DNA of 64,000 nt. Origin: Bacteroidia bacterium (lineage in GTDB: Bacteria > Bacteroidota > Bacteroidia > UKL13-3). The stretch lies in assembly GCA_021740845.1 (NCBI GenBank), contig JAIOYZ010000003.1, positions 62,001 to 126,000 on the forward strand, written 5' to 3'. Of this stretch, positions 47,112 to 54,876 are shown one piece after another. Both the position numbers and the translations under genes were made by a program. Positions within the stretch are counted from its first letter, which is position 1; each line of letters begins with the position of its first letter. The notes below the pieces were generated by a model that was given only the letters and a program-made list of their open reading frames with translations, did not search any database and was not told the origin of the DNA.

Positions 47112-47837
47112 ATGTCTTCTGCTTATTTCGATTTTAAAAAATTTAGAGTTTATCACGATCAATGTGCCATGAAGGTGGGCACTGATAGCGTGGTTTTAGG
47201 TACAATAATTCCTTTGTTGGGTTTAGAGAAAAATATTTTAGATATTGGTACTGGTTCTGGAGTTTTAAGTTTGATTTTAGCACAAAGAAGTGAAGCAATA
47301 ATTCATTCAATTGAAATAGATGATTCTGCTAGCAAACAAGCCAAATTAAATTTTCAAAATTCACCTTGGCCTAATCGATTAAATTTAGAAAATATTTCGG
47401 TTCAAGAATATGCAAAAACTACCACGCATTTGTTTGATTTAATTGTTTGCAATCCACCTTATTTTAATGATAAGGCAAATTTCAAAATAGAGGATTTGCA
47501 AAGAGCAAAAGCACGTTATGATGCCGAACTTCCATTTTCTGATTTGGCTTCATGTGCCTTTAAGCTTTTAAATACCGACGCGATGTTTTGGTTGATTTTA
47601 CCCGTAAATGAATCCATACAATTTGAGTTAGAGGCGTCTAAAATTCAGCTTTTTTTAGTTAGTAAAATTTGGGTCAAACCAAAGCCAAACAAAGCTGTTA
47701 AAAGAGTAATTCTTGGGTTTAGTAAAAGCCCCAAAGTAGTAAAGGAAAGTGAATTTATTCTTCAAGATGATTTTGGCAATCCATCGAAAGAATACATTGA
47801 AATAAGTAAAGATTTTTATTTACGAATAGATGCTTAG
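47112..47837 (+). CDS. trmN6: tRNA1(Val) (adenine(37)-N6)-methyltransferase-like protein
   Basis: The 241-residue protein has [21 protein letters not shown] at the N-terminus, [17 protein letters not shown] as SAM motif I near residue 45, [15 protein letters not shown] near 75 and the amino-methyltransferase motif [11 protein letters not shown] near 115. This is the YfiC/TrmN6 pattern; in E. coli the enzyme methylates A37 of tRNA-Val. Length fits. It stands head to head with the DUF255 gene and convergent with the saccharopine reductase gene. Confidence 0.88.
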   Translation: MSSAYFDFKKFRVYHDQCAMKVGTDSVVLGTIIPLLGLEKNILDIGTGSGVLSLILAQRSEAIIHSIEIDDSASKQAKLNFQNSPWPNRLNLENISVQEYAKTTTHLFDLIVCNPPYFNDKANFKIEDLQRAKARYDAELPFSDLASCAFKLLNTDAMFWLILPVNESIQFELEASKIQLFLVSKIWVKPKPNKAVKRVILGFSKSPKVVKESEFILQDDFGNPSKEYIEISKDFYLRIDA

Positions 47838-47847
47838 GTAAAAACGG

Positions 47848-49164
47848 CTATATGAATTTTACTCCATACTTTTCAAGTTCTAGTAAAATTGGTTCATAGA
47901 ATTCCTTGGTTATAGGGATTTGAACCCCTCGAGCTTTAATCTTTCCTTGCAAAAGTAATTTGGCTGCAATAGCCATAGGTAAACCAACCGTTTTGGCCAT
48001 AGATGTGAGCTGTTGGTTTTCTCCATTTACAATAAGAGAGGCATTTTCATAATAAATTTTGCCATTGAGCTTATAACTTATTTCATGCTTCATTACAATT
48101 TGATCCAATTCTCCTTTTTGTAATTTCCATTTTTCTTGCAACAATTTTTGCAAGGCTTGTGCAGGAGTTGCATTATGCATTCCTATGGCATTTGTTTCAA
48201 GTAGTCCTAGCCAAAGGATTTTTTTATAGAGTTTACTCGCTTTGGTTAGTCCAAGAAAATCGGCTAATTTTTTTTCTAAATTTTCTGAATTTGCACCTCC
48301 AATAAATGCACTCATTAATTCCCTATAGGTTAAGGTTTCTGTTTGGGGTAGTGAATAAGAATCGTCTGTTAAGCCTAGTTTTACCAGACAATTCCATGCT
48401 TCACTAAATCCAACTTTTCTTAAGGTGCCACGTAAAACCGTTTGGGCCGAACCTATTCCATAAGGATCAATATAGCTTAAAGAATCTCTGTTTGCATAGG
48501 ATTCGAATGTATTGTTTTTACCTACTTTTATTTTTTTTGTTTGAGAAAAAATTCTGTTAGGTGGAATAAATTTTAGTAATCCAGCCTCTAAGTAACGGGC
48601 TGTTGCTTGACCTGCCAAAACCACATTTCTTGGGTTCCATGTAAACTTATAATTCCAAGGATTGTCGTCAAATTCGGGGGCAACTAACCCGCCGCAATAA
48701 GATTCAAAAGAAACAATTTCGCCACCTTCTGATTGAATATGATGAATCATTTTCATGGCTGATAAATGATCTATTCCTGGGTCTAATCCAATTTCGTTTA
48801 GGAATAAAACATTCGCTTTTAAAGCCTGTGTATGTAAGCTTTTCATTTCCTCACTTAAGTAGGATGCCGTGATTAAATGTTTTTGATATAGGATACAATC
48901 TTGAGCTGCAATAAAATGCAAAGTTGCAGGCAACATAGATATTACTAAATCAGAATTTTTAATTAGTTCTTGCCTTTTTTCTTGGTTATGGATATCCATT
49001 TCAACCGCCTTACCAAAAGTAGATTTGCCAATTTTTTTCTGGGCTAATTCTAAATTGCTATCTGCAACAATTATTTTCCAATCTTCTTTTTTTGCATGTT
49101 GAAGCAGGTATTTTATTAAGTAGCTAGAAGATAATCCTGCACCTAAAACCAAAATGTTTTTCAT
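47848..49164 (-). CDS. Saccharopine dehydrogenase-like reductase
   Basis: The 438-residue protein starts at the ATG at 49164 (MKNILVLGAGLSSSYL); the open frame before it runs only through the intergenic motif. It has an NAD(P)-binding LGAGLSSSYL, VISMLPATLHF near 85, LITASYLSEEM near 115 and NEIGLDPGIDHLSAM near 135, followed by the C-terminal catalytic half (FESYCGGLVAPEFDDNPW). This is the family that joins or splits saccharopine in lysine metabolism; bacterial members may act on carboxyspermidine or related amino acids. It has no lysine-pathway neighbour here, so the substrate is open. Confidence 0.85.
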   Translation of the reverse strand: MKNILVLGAGLSSSYLIKYLLQHAKKEDWKIIVADSNLELAQKKIGKSTFGKAVEMDIHNQEKRQELIKNSDLVISMLPATLHFIAAQDCILYQKHLITASYLSEEMKSLHTQALKANVLFLNEIGLDPGIDHLSAMKMIHHIQSEGGEIVSFESYCGGLVAPEFDDNPWNYKFTWNPRNVVLAGQATARYLEAGLLKFIPPNRIFSQTKKIKVGKNNTFESYANRDSLSYIDPYGIGSAQTVLRGTLRKVGFSEAWNCLVKLGLTDDSYSLPQTETLTYRELMSAFIGGANSENLEKKLADFLGLTKASKLYKKILWLGLLETNAIGMHNATPAQALQKLLQEKWKLQKGELDQIVMKHEISYKLNGKIYYENASLIVNGENQQLTSMAKTVGLPMAIAAKLLLQGKIKARGVQIPITKEFYEPILLELEKYGVKFI

Positions 49165-49197
49165 TGCTTTTTGTGTTTTAATTCTTTGTCGAAGGTA

Positions 49198-49212
49198 TTG
49201 GTTCAAACCGAA
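49198..49212 (-). repeat. Dispersed motif, copy 5 (intergenic)
   Basis: TTGGTTCAAACCGAA on the plus strand, 34 bases upstream of the ATG of the saccharopine reductase gene and between it and the lytic transglycosylase gene. Confidence 0.72.
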
Positions 49213-49250
49213 AAAAACTGAATACCTGAGCTAAATCATAGCCTTAAGAT

Positions 49251-50429
49251 TTATTGTTCAATTTTTGCTTTTCTAATAATTATTTTACTACTAGGTTTTA
49301 GCAAAGTTGTACCCTCGTTTAATTCATTCCAGGTTAAAATATCTTCTTCTGTTACACTATATTTTTTCGCTAAAATTTGAACCGTTTCTCCTTTAACAAC
49401 AATGTGTTCAATAAGGGTTATTAAGTCCTCTTTGAGTATGTTTTCTTGGTTAGAATCATCAAAGCGCAACGTGTCGTTTTTTACCTTGTTTGCCACAGCA
49501 CTTTTTAGTATGCGGTCCTTAGGCAAAGCTATATAATAAGTTTTGCCAACAGGTACATTTATATATGGTTTGCGCAACCAAGGATTTAATAATTTTACTA
49601 ATTTGTAATTGCAATTATTATCAATGCTCCATTGAGCCAAACTAGTTATACTCAAATCAACTTTTACATGAACCACAGAAACTGGCCAATACAACTCATT
49701 TATGCCTACATGAAAGCCAAAGCGTTCTGGGTTTTCGCAAATATCTTTGATAGCAATAATTCTAAATAAATAGCGTGATGTTTCTGTGTTGAGGTATAAA
49801 TCAAAATAATTATTGATACTCTGTGCACGCATTTGCTTTTTTACACCTTCAATTCCCATATTGTAGCTGGCCGCAACTAAACTCCAATCTCTTAATTGGG
49901 CATAGGATTCTTTAAAATATGCACAAGCAGCATAGGTAGCTTTTTCTAAGTGGTAACGTTCATCTACTTCCTCCGAAATTTCTAATCCGTAACGTTTACC
50001 TGTTTTGTCTAAAAATTGCCAAAATCCAGCGGCATTTGCTGGTGAAACTACGTTTTGCAAGCCACTTTCGGCTAATGCAACGTATTTAAAATCTGCAGGA
50101 ATTTGTTGCTCTTTAAGGATTTTTTCAATTGTTGGTAAAAATCTATTTGCCCGTTTTAAAAGCAATACTGTTTGCGATTGCCAATACACATTGGTTAAAA
50201 TTTCTTTATCATATCTTTCTGCAACATCAAAGTCGGCCAACGAAATTTTTGTGCCAGCAAAGCTTATACTTTTAGGGGCTGATAAAGCGTAAATTTTGTA
50301 ATACTGTTGAAATTCTTCGGTATTTTTTTTGTCTTCTGTAGGGCTGTGGCTTTCTAAAACTAGAATTACAATTATTAAAATTGCAGAAGCAATAATTCCT
50401 AAGCCTCCCCATCTTTTTCTCCAATCCAT
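49251..50429 (-). CDS. Membrane-anchored lytic transglycosylase with LysM domain (MltD-like)
   Basis: The 392-residue protein has one N-terminal membrane segment (GIIASAILIIVILVL). The SLT domain spans about residues 95-220, with FKYVALAESGLQNVVSPA (catalytic Glu in AESGL), AAGFWQFLDKTGKRYGL and SLVAASYNMGIEGVKK. A C-terminal LysM repeat (about 340-385: HIVVKGETVQILAKKYSV ... LKPSSKIII) binds peptidoglycan. It cuts glycan strands between MurNAc and GlcNAc to form anhydro ends, on the periplasmic face. The GH3 gene upstream ends 11 bases before its start, so they are probably co-transcribed. Confidence 0.9.
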   Translation of the reverse strand: MDWRKRWGGLGIIASAILIIVILVLESHSPTEDKKNTEEFQQYYKIYALSAPKSISFAGTKISLADFDVAERYDKEILTNVYWQSQTVLLLKRANRFLPTIEKILKEQQIPADFKYVALAESGLQNVVSPANAAGFWQFLDKTGKRYGLEISEEVDERYHLEKATYAACAYFKESYAQLRDWSLVAASYNMGIEGVKKQMRAQSINNYFDLYLNTETSRYLFRIIAIKDICENPERFGFHVGINELYWPVSVVHVKVDLSITSLAQWSIDNNCNYKLVKLLNPWLRKPYINVPVGKTYYIALPKDRILKSAVANKVKNDTLRFDDSNQENILKEDLITLIEHIVVKGETVQILAKKYSVTEEDILTWNELNEGTTLLKPSSKIIIRKAKIEQ

Positions 50430-50440
50430 CTGCTTTTTAT

Positions 50441-51973
50441 TTATACGATACTTTGTTGTTGTGCTTTTTGCATTTGTAATATATCATCTACAAAGGTACG
50501 GTGATTACTTAGCCTTGGCACTTTATGTTGTCCACCTAATTTACCAGCTTGTTTAAGCCAGCCTTGAAATGTTCCTTTTGGTAAAATATTTAATTTGGGT
50601 AATAACATGGCCATGTCTTTATACCTCTTGGCTTCGTAATCTGAGTTTTGTTGTTTTAAGGTTTGATCCAAAGTATTAACAAAGGTATTCATGCAATTTG
50701 GCTCTCTTTCAAATTCAATTAACCATTCATGTCCACCTTTGGTATGCTCTGTAAAATAAATAGGAGCCGCTGTATAATCATTTAGCAAAGCTTCTGTTTT
50801 TTCGCATGCGGCTTTTATGGCAAAATCAGCATTTTCTATTACCAATTCTTCTCCAAAAGCATTGATAAAATGTTTTGTTCTTCCAGTAATTTTAAACCTA
50901 AAAGGATGCACAGAAGTAAACTTAATTGTATCTCCAATAATATACCTCCAGAGGCCAGAATTTGTGCTAATTACAAGCGCGTAATTTTCATTGGGTTTAA
51001 CCTCACTTAAACTATAAGTTATTGGAAAATCTTTGCCATATTCGCTCATAGGCATAAACTCAAAAAAGATTCCATAATCCAGCATTAATAGCATATCATC
51101 AGAACCTAATCTATCTTGAATTCCTAAAAATCCTTCACTTGCGTTGTATGTTTCTAAGTAATTTACTTGGCTATTTTTTATTAGCTGTTTGAACCGATCC
51201 TTGTATGGAGTAAAGCTCACGCCACCATGGACATATAATTCTAAATTTGGCCAGATATCTGTAAGGTTATTTTTGCCACTTAATTCAAAAAGTTTTTCTA
51301 TTAAAACGATTGTCCAAGTTGGTACGCCAGAAATATTAGTAACATTATCATTAATTGTGGCTTGGGCCATTTTTTCAATTTTAGAATCCCAATTGTCCAT
51401 TATAGCAATGCTTAAATCAGGAGTCCGCAAATACTGAGCCCACAAGGGTAAGTTTTGCATCATCACAGCACTTACATCACCATAAAAACTATCAGAGTTA
51501 GCATTGTTTATTTGATGACTTCCACCCATAACCAAACCTTTTCCAGCAAAAATTTCAGATTCTGGTTTTTGAATAAGGTAAGTCATTAATAAATCTTTCC
51601 CACCCTGGTAATGGCATTCTTCTAAACTCTCGTAGGTAACAGGAATAAATTTACTTTTAGCGCTAGTAGTTCCAGAAGATTTAGCAAACCAACTCACTTC
51701 GCTAGGCCACAAAATATTTTGTTCGCCTTGCATCATGCGTTCTATGTAATGCTTAAAATCGTCGTAATTGGTAACGGGTACTCGCTCCTTAAAAGTTTCC
51801 ATGTTCTGAATGGATTTGAAATCATATTTTCTTCCAAATTCAGTTATTTGAGCGGTTCGTAAAAGCCTAATCAATTGGTCGTTTTGAACCTGCTCCGGAT
51901 TGTGCAGGATTTCTTCAAAGGCTGGAAGCCTTCTTTTCAAATACCAACTAACTAAAGAATTTACAATGGGCAT
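50441..51973 (-). CDS. GH3 auxin-responsive-promoter-family protein (adenylate-forming)
   Basis: The 510-residue protein is a member of the GH3 family, which in plants conjugates amino acids to jasmonate or auxin by acyl-adenylation. It shows FAKSSGTTSAKSKFIPVT near residue 95 (ATP-binding loop), LYVHGGVSFTPYKD near 240, YNASEGFLGIQD near 280 and LWRYIIGDTIKFTSV, with FRFKITGRTKHFINAFGEEL near 350. Bacterial members are common in this phylum, but their substrate is unknown. Length is near the family's usual 500-600. It is followed by the lytic transglycosylase. Confidence 0.92.
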   Translation of the reverse strand: MPIVNSLVSWYLKRRLPAFEEILHNPEQVQNDQLIRLLRTAQITEFGRKYDFKSIQNMETFKERVPVTNYDDFKHYIERMMQGEQNILWPSEVSWFAKSSGTTSAKSKFIPVTYESLEECHYQGGKDLLMTYLIQKPESEIFAGKGLVMGGSHQINNANSDSFYGDVSAVMMQNLPLWAQYLRTPDLSIAIMDNWDSKIEKMAQATINDNVTNISGVPTWTIVLIEKLFELSGKNNLTDIWPNLELYVHGGVSFTPYKDRFKQLIKNSQVNYLETYNASEGFLGIQDRLGSDDMLLMLDYGIFFEFMPMSEYGKDFPITYSLSEVKPNENYALVISTNSGLWRYIIGDTIKFTSVHPFRFKITGRTKHFINAFGEELVIENADFAIKAACEKTEALLNDYTAAPIYFTEHTKGGHEWLIEFEREPNCMNTFVNTLDQTLKQQNSDYEAKRYKDMAMLLPKLNILPKGTFQGWLKQAGKLGGQHKVPRLSNHRTFVDDILQMQKAQQQSIV

Positions 51974-52049
51974 AAGTACACTTTACAGATGCCAAGTTCT
52001 ATAAAAATTAATAATTTTCAAAACTATATCTTCTTAGGTCCAAAGTAAT

Positions 52050-52065
52050 TTTGGTTCAAACCGAA
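52050..52065 (-). repeat. Dispersed motif, copy 6 (intergenic)
   Basis: TTTGGTTCAAACCGAA on the plus strand lies 3 bases past the stop of the M28 peptidase gene and about 80 bases upstream of the GH3 gene start. Confidence 0.75.
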
Positions 52066-52068
52066 TAA

Positions 52069-53343
52069 TTACTGACCCATGCGCCAATTAGCGAAATCTC
52101 TTAGGAGCTGAAATGCCTCTGGATACTTGCTAAATGTGAGTTCAGAATAAGTATCATCTACATCATGATAATGGTGGTAATTGCCTCTTAAATAAAAGAA
52201 AAACGAAGGCACACCTGCTTCTGTAAAATAATGATGGTCGCTATTGGCAGCTTTTCCTCTAGGTGAAATATCTGGTAAATAATGACCAATATTATTACAC
52301 ATTTTAAGGTTTTCGAATAAATAGGGAAATTCAGTGGCATTTACGGCTGTTAGGCCTTCATCACCCGTTGACATTAAATCCATGTTCAAAAGCATGGCAA
52401 TATTCTTTAAACCAATAAGTGGATTTTCAACAAAATAATAGGAACCTACCAACCCAATTTCTTCACCAGCAAAGGCAATAAAAACCACGGAATATGCAGG
52501 TGGATTTTTTGAATAATACTTAGCTAAATCCAATAGCATTGCCACTCCACTTGCATTGTCGTTTGCACCAGGAAACATTGCGTCTTTACCCATCATGCCT
52601 AAATGATCGTAATGTGCTGTAAAAACAATTGTGGAGTCAGGGAATTTTGTTCCTTTAATCATCCCAACCACATTTTGGGTGCTATGAATTTTTCTGGCTG
52701 CATCAATTTTAATAGTCATTTTTAAAACCAATGCTGGGAAACTTCCTTCCTTATAATAAAGAATAGGATAGGGGGCAAACTCCATGGCTGGGCTCCAAAC
52801 TAAGGTTTTGTTTTTTGCAAAAATGAGTCCCTTTGCGTTCAAACCATTTTTTAAAATAAGTTCGGCTCTATCAGAATGAATTAATTTTTTGGACTTTAAA
52901 TCATCCACCACCAAAAAATAACTCTTTAAGTTTTTCCCTTTTATTTTAGCATATTCACTGCTATTATCTACTAAAGCTGAGTCTAAATACAAAACCTTAA
53001 AATTGCCATTAACACTAGGGCAGCCAGGGTTCATAATAAACTCTTGTCCAGGTGCAGATAAACTTCCATCCAATTCGATAGTAACTCTATCTGGATAGAA
53101 AATTACAGGATAGCCTAGGGGTTGAAAATAATTTTCTCCAAGTGGAATTAATTTGCTTTTATAAAACTCGTCTCTAATAAATTGGGCAGCCAATCTATCG
53201 CCATTGTTTACATAACCTCTTCCATAGTAATCCTCACTACAAAGAGTTTTTACACAGGAACGGGCATATAAAATATCTTGGGCATTGGTGCCAAGGGAAT
53301 TAAATATTCCAATAAAAAGAGCAAGTAAATAAGACTTGCGCAT
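52069..53343 (-). CDS. Secreted M28 family metallopeptidase
   Basis: The 424-residue protein has a signal peptide ending in LGTNAQ. The M28 zinc site is complete: TAHYDHLG near residue 240, GANDNASGVAML near 260, AFAGEEIGLVGS near 290 (catalytic Glu and zinc ligand), LNMDLMSTGDE near 320, and NSDHHYFTEAGVP near 365. It should be an aminopeptidase in the periplasm or outside the cell. No T9SS tail is visible. It starts 6 bases after the purS stop, so purS and this gene may share a transcript. Confidence 0.93.
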   Translation of the reverse strand: MRKSYLLALFIGIFNSLGTNAQDILYARSCVKTLCSEDYYGRGYVNNGDRLAAQFIRDEFYKSKLIPLGENYFQPLGYPVIFYPDRVTIELDGSLSAPGQEFIMNPGCPSVNGNFKVLYLDSALVDNSSEYAKIKGKNLKSYFLVVDDLKSKKLIHSDRAELILKNGLNAKGLIFAKNKTLVWSPAMEFAPYPILYYKEGSFPALVLKMTIKIDAARKIHSTQNVVGMIKGTKFPDSTIVFTAHYDHLGMMGKDAMFPGANDNASGVAMLLDLAKYYSKNPPAYSVVFIAFAGEEIGLVGSYYFVENPLIGLKNIAMLLNMDLMSTGDEGLTAVNATEFPYLFENLKMCNNIGHYLPDISPRGKAANSDHHYFTEAGVPSFFFYLRGNYHHYHDVDDTYSELTFSKYPEAFQLLRDFANWRMGQ

Positions 53344-53349
53344 AAGCTT

Positions 53350-53601
53350 TTAGTAGGCTTTTACCTCAAAGGTATAAGACTCCATTATTAGGTTAGCCAA
53401 TAATTTTTTGCAGGCAGTGTCTACCATTTCGCGGGCGCTAGCTTCGTTTTCAGCTTCTACTTCTAAACTAATGTGCTTACCAATTCTAACATTTTGAATG
53501 GCAGATAACCCAATATTTCCCATGGAACCAGTAACTGCTTTTCCTTGAGGATCTAATAATGCAGCGTGTGGCATTACATCTATTTCGGCTTTGAATTTCA
53601 T
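53350..53601 (-). CDS. purS: Phosphoribosylformylglycinamidine synthase subunit PurS
   Basis: The 83-residue protein has the PurS pattern: FKAEIDVMPHAALLDPQGKA at the start, MGNIGLSAIQNVRIGKHI in the middle and the late ANLIMESYTFEV. PurS bridges PurL and PurQ, which amidate FGAR in purine synthesis. Neither partner lies nearby. Length is typical. It lies 4 bases downstream of pssA. Confidence 0.93.
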   Translation of the reverse strand: MKFKAEIDVMPHAALLDPQGKAVTGSMGNIGLSAIQNVRIGKHISLEVEAENEASAREMVDTACKKLLANLIMESYTFEVKAY

Positions 53602-53605
53602 ATTT

Positions 53606-54322
53606 CTATTTTCTTAAATGGAGAAAGAGCGACAAAAGTACATAAAGAATAATACTCAATCCAATTCCAAAGTAATTAAAAATTGCGAACAATATTATTG
53701 AGGCAAGAATAAAGGCATATCTTATTTCATTACCAGACCAGCCAAACTGTTTGAATTTGAGGGCAAAGAGTGGAAGTTCTGCCACCAAAAGATACGACAT
53801 AAGCAAGGGATAAATTAATAAAAATGGAACTGAGGTGTAAATTTCTTGAGCGAAAAAAGGACCATTTTCTAATACCAAAGCTATGCTACAAATAAATAAT
53901 GCATTTGCTGGAGTAGGAACACCAATAAAGGAATCGCTTTGACGAGTATCAACATTAAATTTTGCCAATCTTACTGCAGAGAAAATAATTAGGAGAAAAG
54001 GTAGGTAACTTAAAATTACCATTAATGGAACAAATTGAGGAAAAGAGTTCGAAAAATATAGGTGTTCCTGAGAGATTGAATAAAAAATAAAACCTGGTGC
54101 AACACCAAAACTTACTACATCAGCTAAAGAGTCAAGTTGTTTGCCCAATTCTCCACTTACTTTTAAAATTCTAGCTGCAAAGCCATCAAAAAAATCCAAA
54201 ACTGCGGCCAAAACTATAAATAGAGCGGCTTGCGAAAGGTTTCCTTCAAAGGTGGCAACAATTGATAAACAGCCAAAAAATAAATTTCCTGCTGTAATAG
54301 AGTTGGGAATTTGTTTTAACAC
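53606..54322 (-). CDS. pssA: CDP-diacylglycerol-serine O-phosphatidyltransferase
   Basis: The 238-residue protein is a multi-span membrane enzyme with the CDP-alcohol phosphotransferase motif: FFDGFAARILK (D-G-x2-A-R) then SGELGKQLDSLADVVSFG (G-x3-D-x3-D). It makes phosphatidylserine, the precursor of phosphatidylethanolamine. The start is a GTG at 54322, giving MLKQIPNSITAGNLFFG; no ATG is available. PurS and the M28 peptidase follow within a few bases. A degenerate copy of the dispersed motif (GGTCTGAACCGA) lies upstream. Confidence 0.92.
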   Translation of the reverse strand: MLKQIPNSITAGNLFFGCLSIVATFEGNLSQAALFIVLAAVLDFFDGFAARILKVSGELGKQLDSLADVVSFGVAPGFIFYSISQEHLYFSNSFPQFVPLMVILSYLPFLLIIFSAVRLAKFNVDTRQSDSFIGVPTPANALFICSIALVLENGPFFAQEIYTSVPFLLIYPLLMSYLLVAELPLFALKFKQFGWSGNEIRYAFILASIILFAIFNYFGIGLSIILYVLLSLFLHLRK

Positions 54323-54388
54323 AATTTTTTTCTTGCAAATTAAGTGGTCTGAACCGATTTAGGAAATAGAGAATTAAAGGATTTACCT

Positions 54389-54396
54389 TATTTTTG
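54389..54396 (+). promoter_or_regulatory. Putative -7 promoter element of the small secreted protein and subtilase unit
   Basis: TATTTTTG fits TAnnTTTG. Transcription would start about 12 bases before the ATG at 54414. Confidence 0.48.
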
Positions 54397-54413
54397 GAAT
54401 TGTAAGTAATAAA

Positions 54414-54875
54414 ATGAATAAAATTAAAATTCTGTTTGTGATTTTAGCACTAATTCCCCTAATGGCTATGGCCCAAAAGGAAAAGGTGAGTATTAAATCG
54501 AAAAGCAGATCTCCACAAAGAAAATTTGAATACCATCAAGCTAGTAATTTTGATATGGTAAACGGAAAAATGAATGTGGCACTTAATTCAGCAAATGGAT
54601 ACCTTTTTGAAATAACTTCAATTGCTGTTAAATCATTAAAGTGTAAAAAAACACTAAAATCCAATGAGTTTACGGTTGTATTAATAGATAATAGTTTGAA
54701 CCGAACTTATATTTCAAAACCAAATTCAAAAGCTACTTTGCATATACAATGTTTACCTAATGGATCCTATGTGTTAATTTATAAAGGAGATTTATATTTT
54801 AATAAACAAAGATTAACCATTCATGCCAATTTACAGGGCTCCATCAATCATTCACAAAATTTGAAAACAAATTAA
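54414..54875 (+). CDS. Small secreted protein of unknown function
   Basis: The 153-residue protein has a signal peptide ending in LMAMAQ. The mature part is basic at the start (KSKSRSPQRK) and then beta-rich, ending in LTIHANLQGS. No domain is recognised. One base separates its stop from the subtilase ATG, so translation is likely coupled; a role as partner, chaperone or inhibitor of that protease is possible but only inferred. A partial dispersed motif (AGTTTGAACCGAA) lies in it. Confidence 0.68.
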   Translation: MNKIKILFVILALIPLMAMAQKEKVSIKSKSRSPQRKFEYHQASNFDMVNGKMNVALNSANGYLFEITSIAVKSLKCKKTLKSNEFTVVLIDNSLNRTYISKPNSKATLHIQCLPNGSYVLIYKGDLYFNKQRLTIHANLQGSINHSQNLKTN

Positions 54876-54876
54876 A

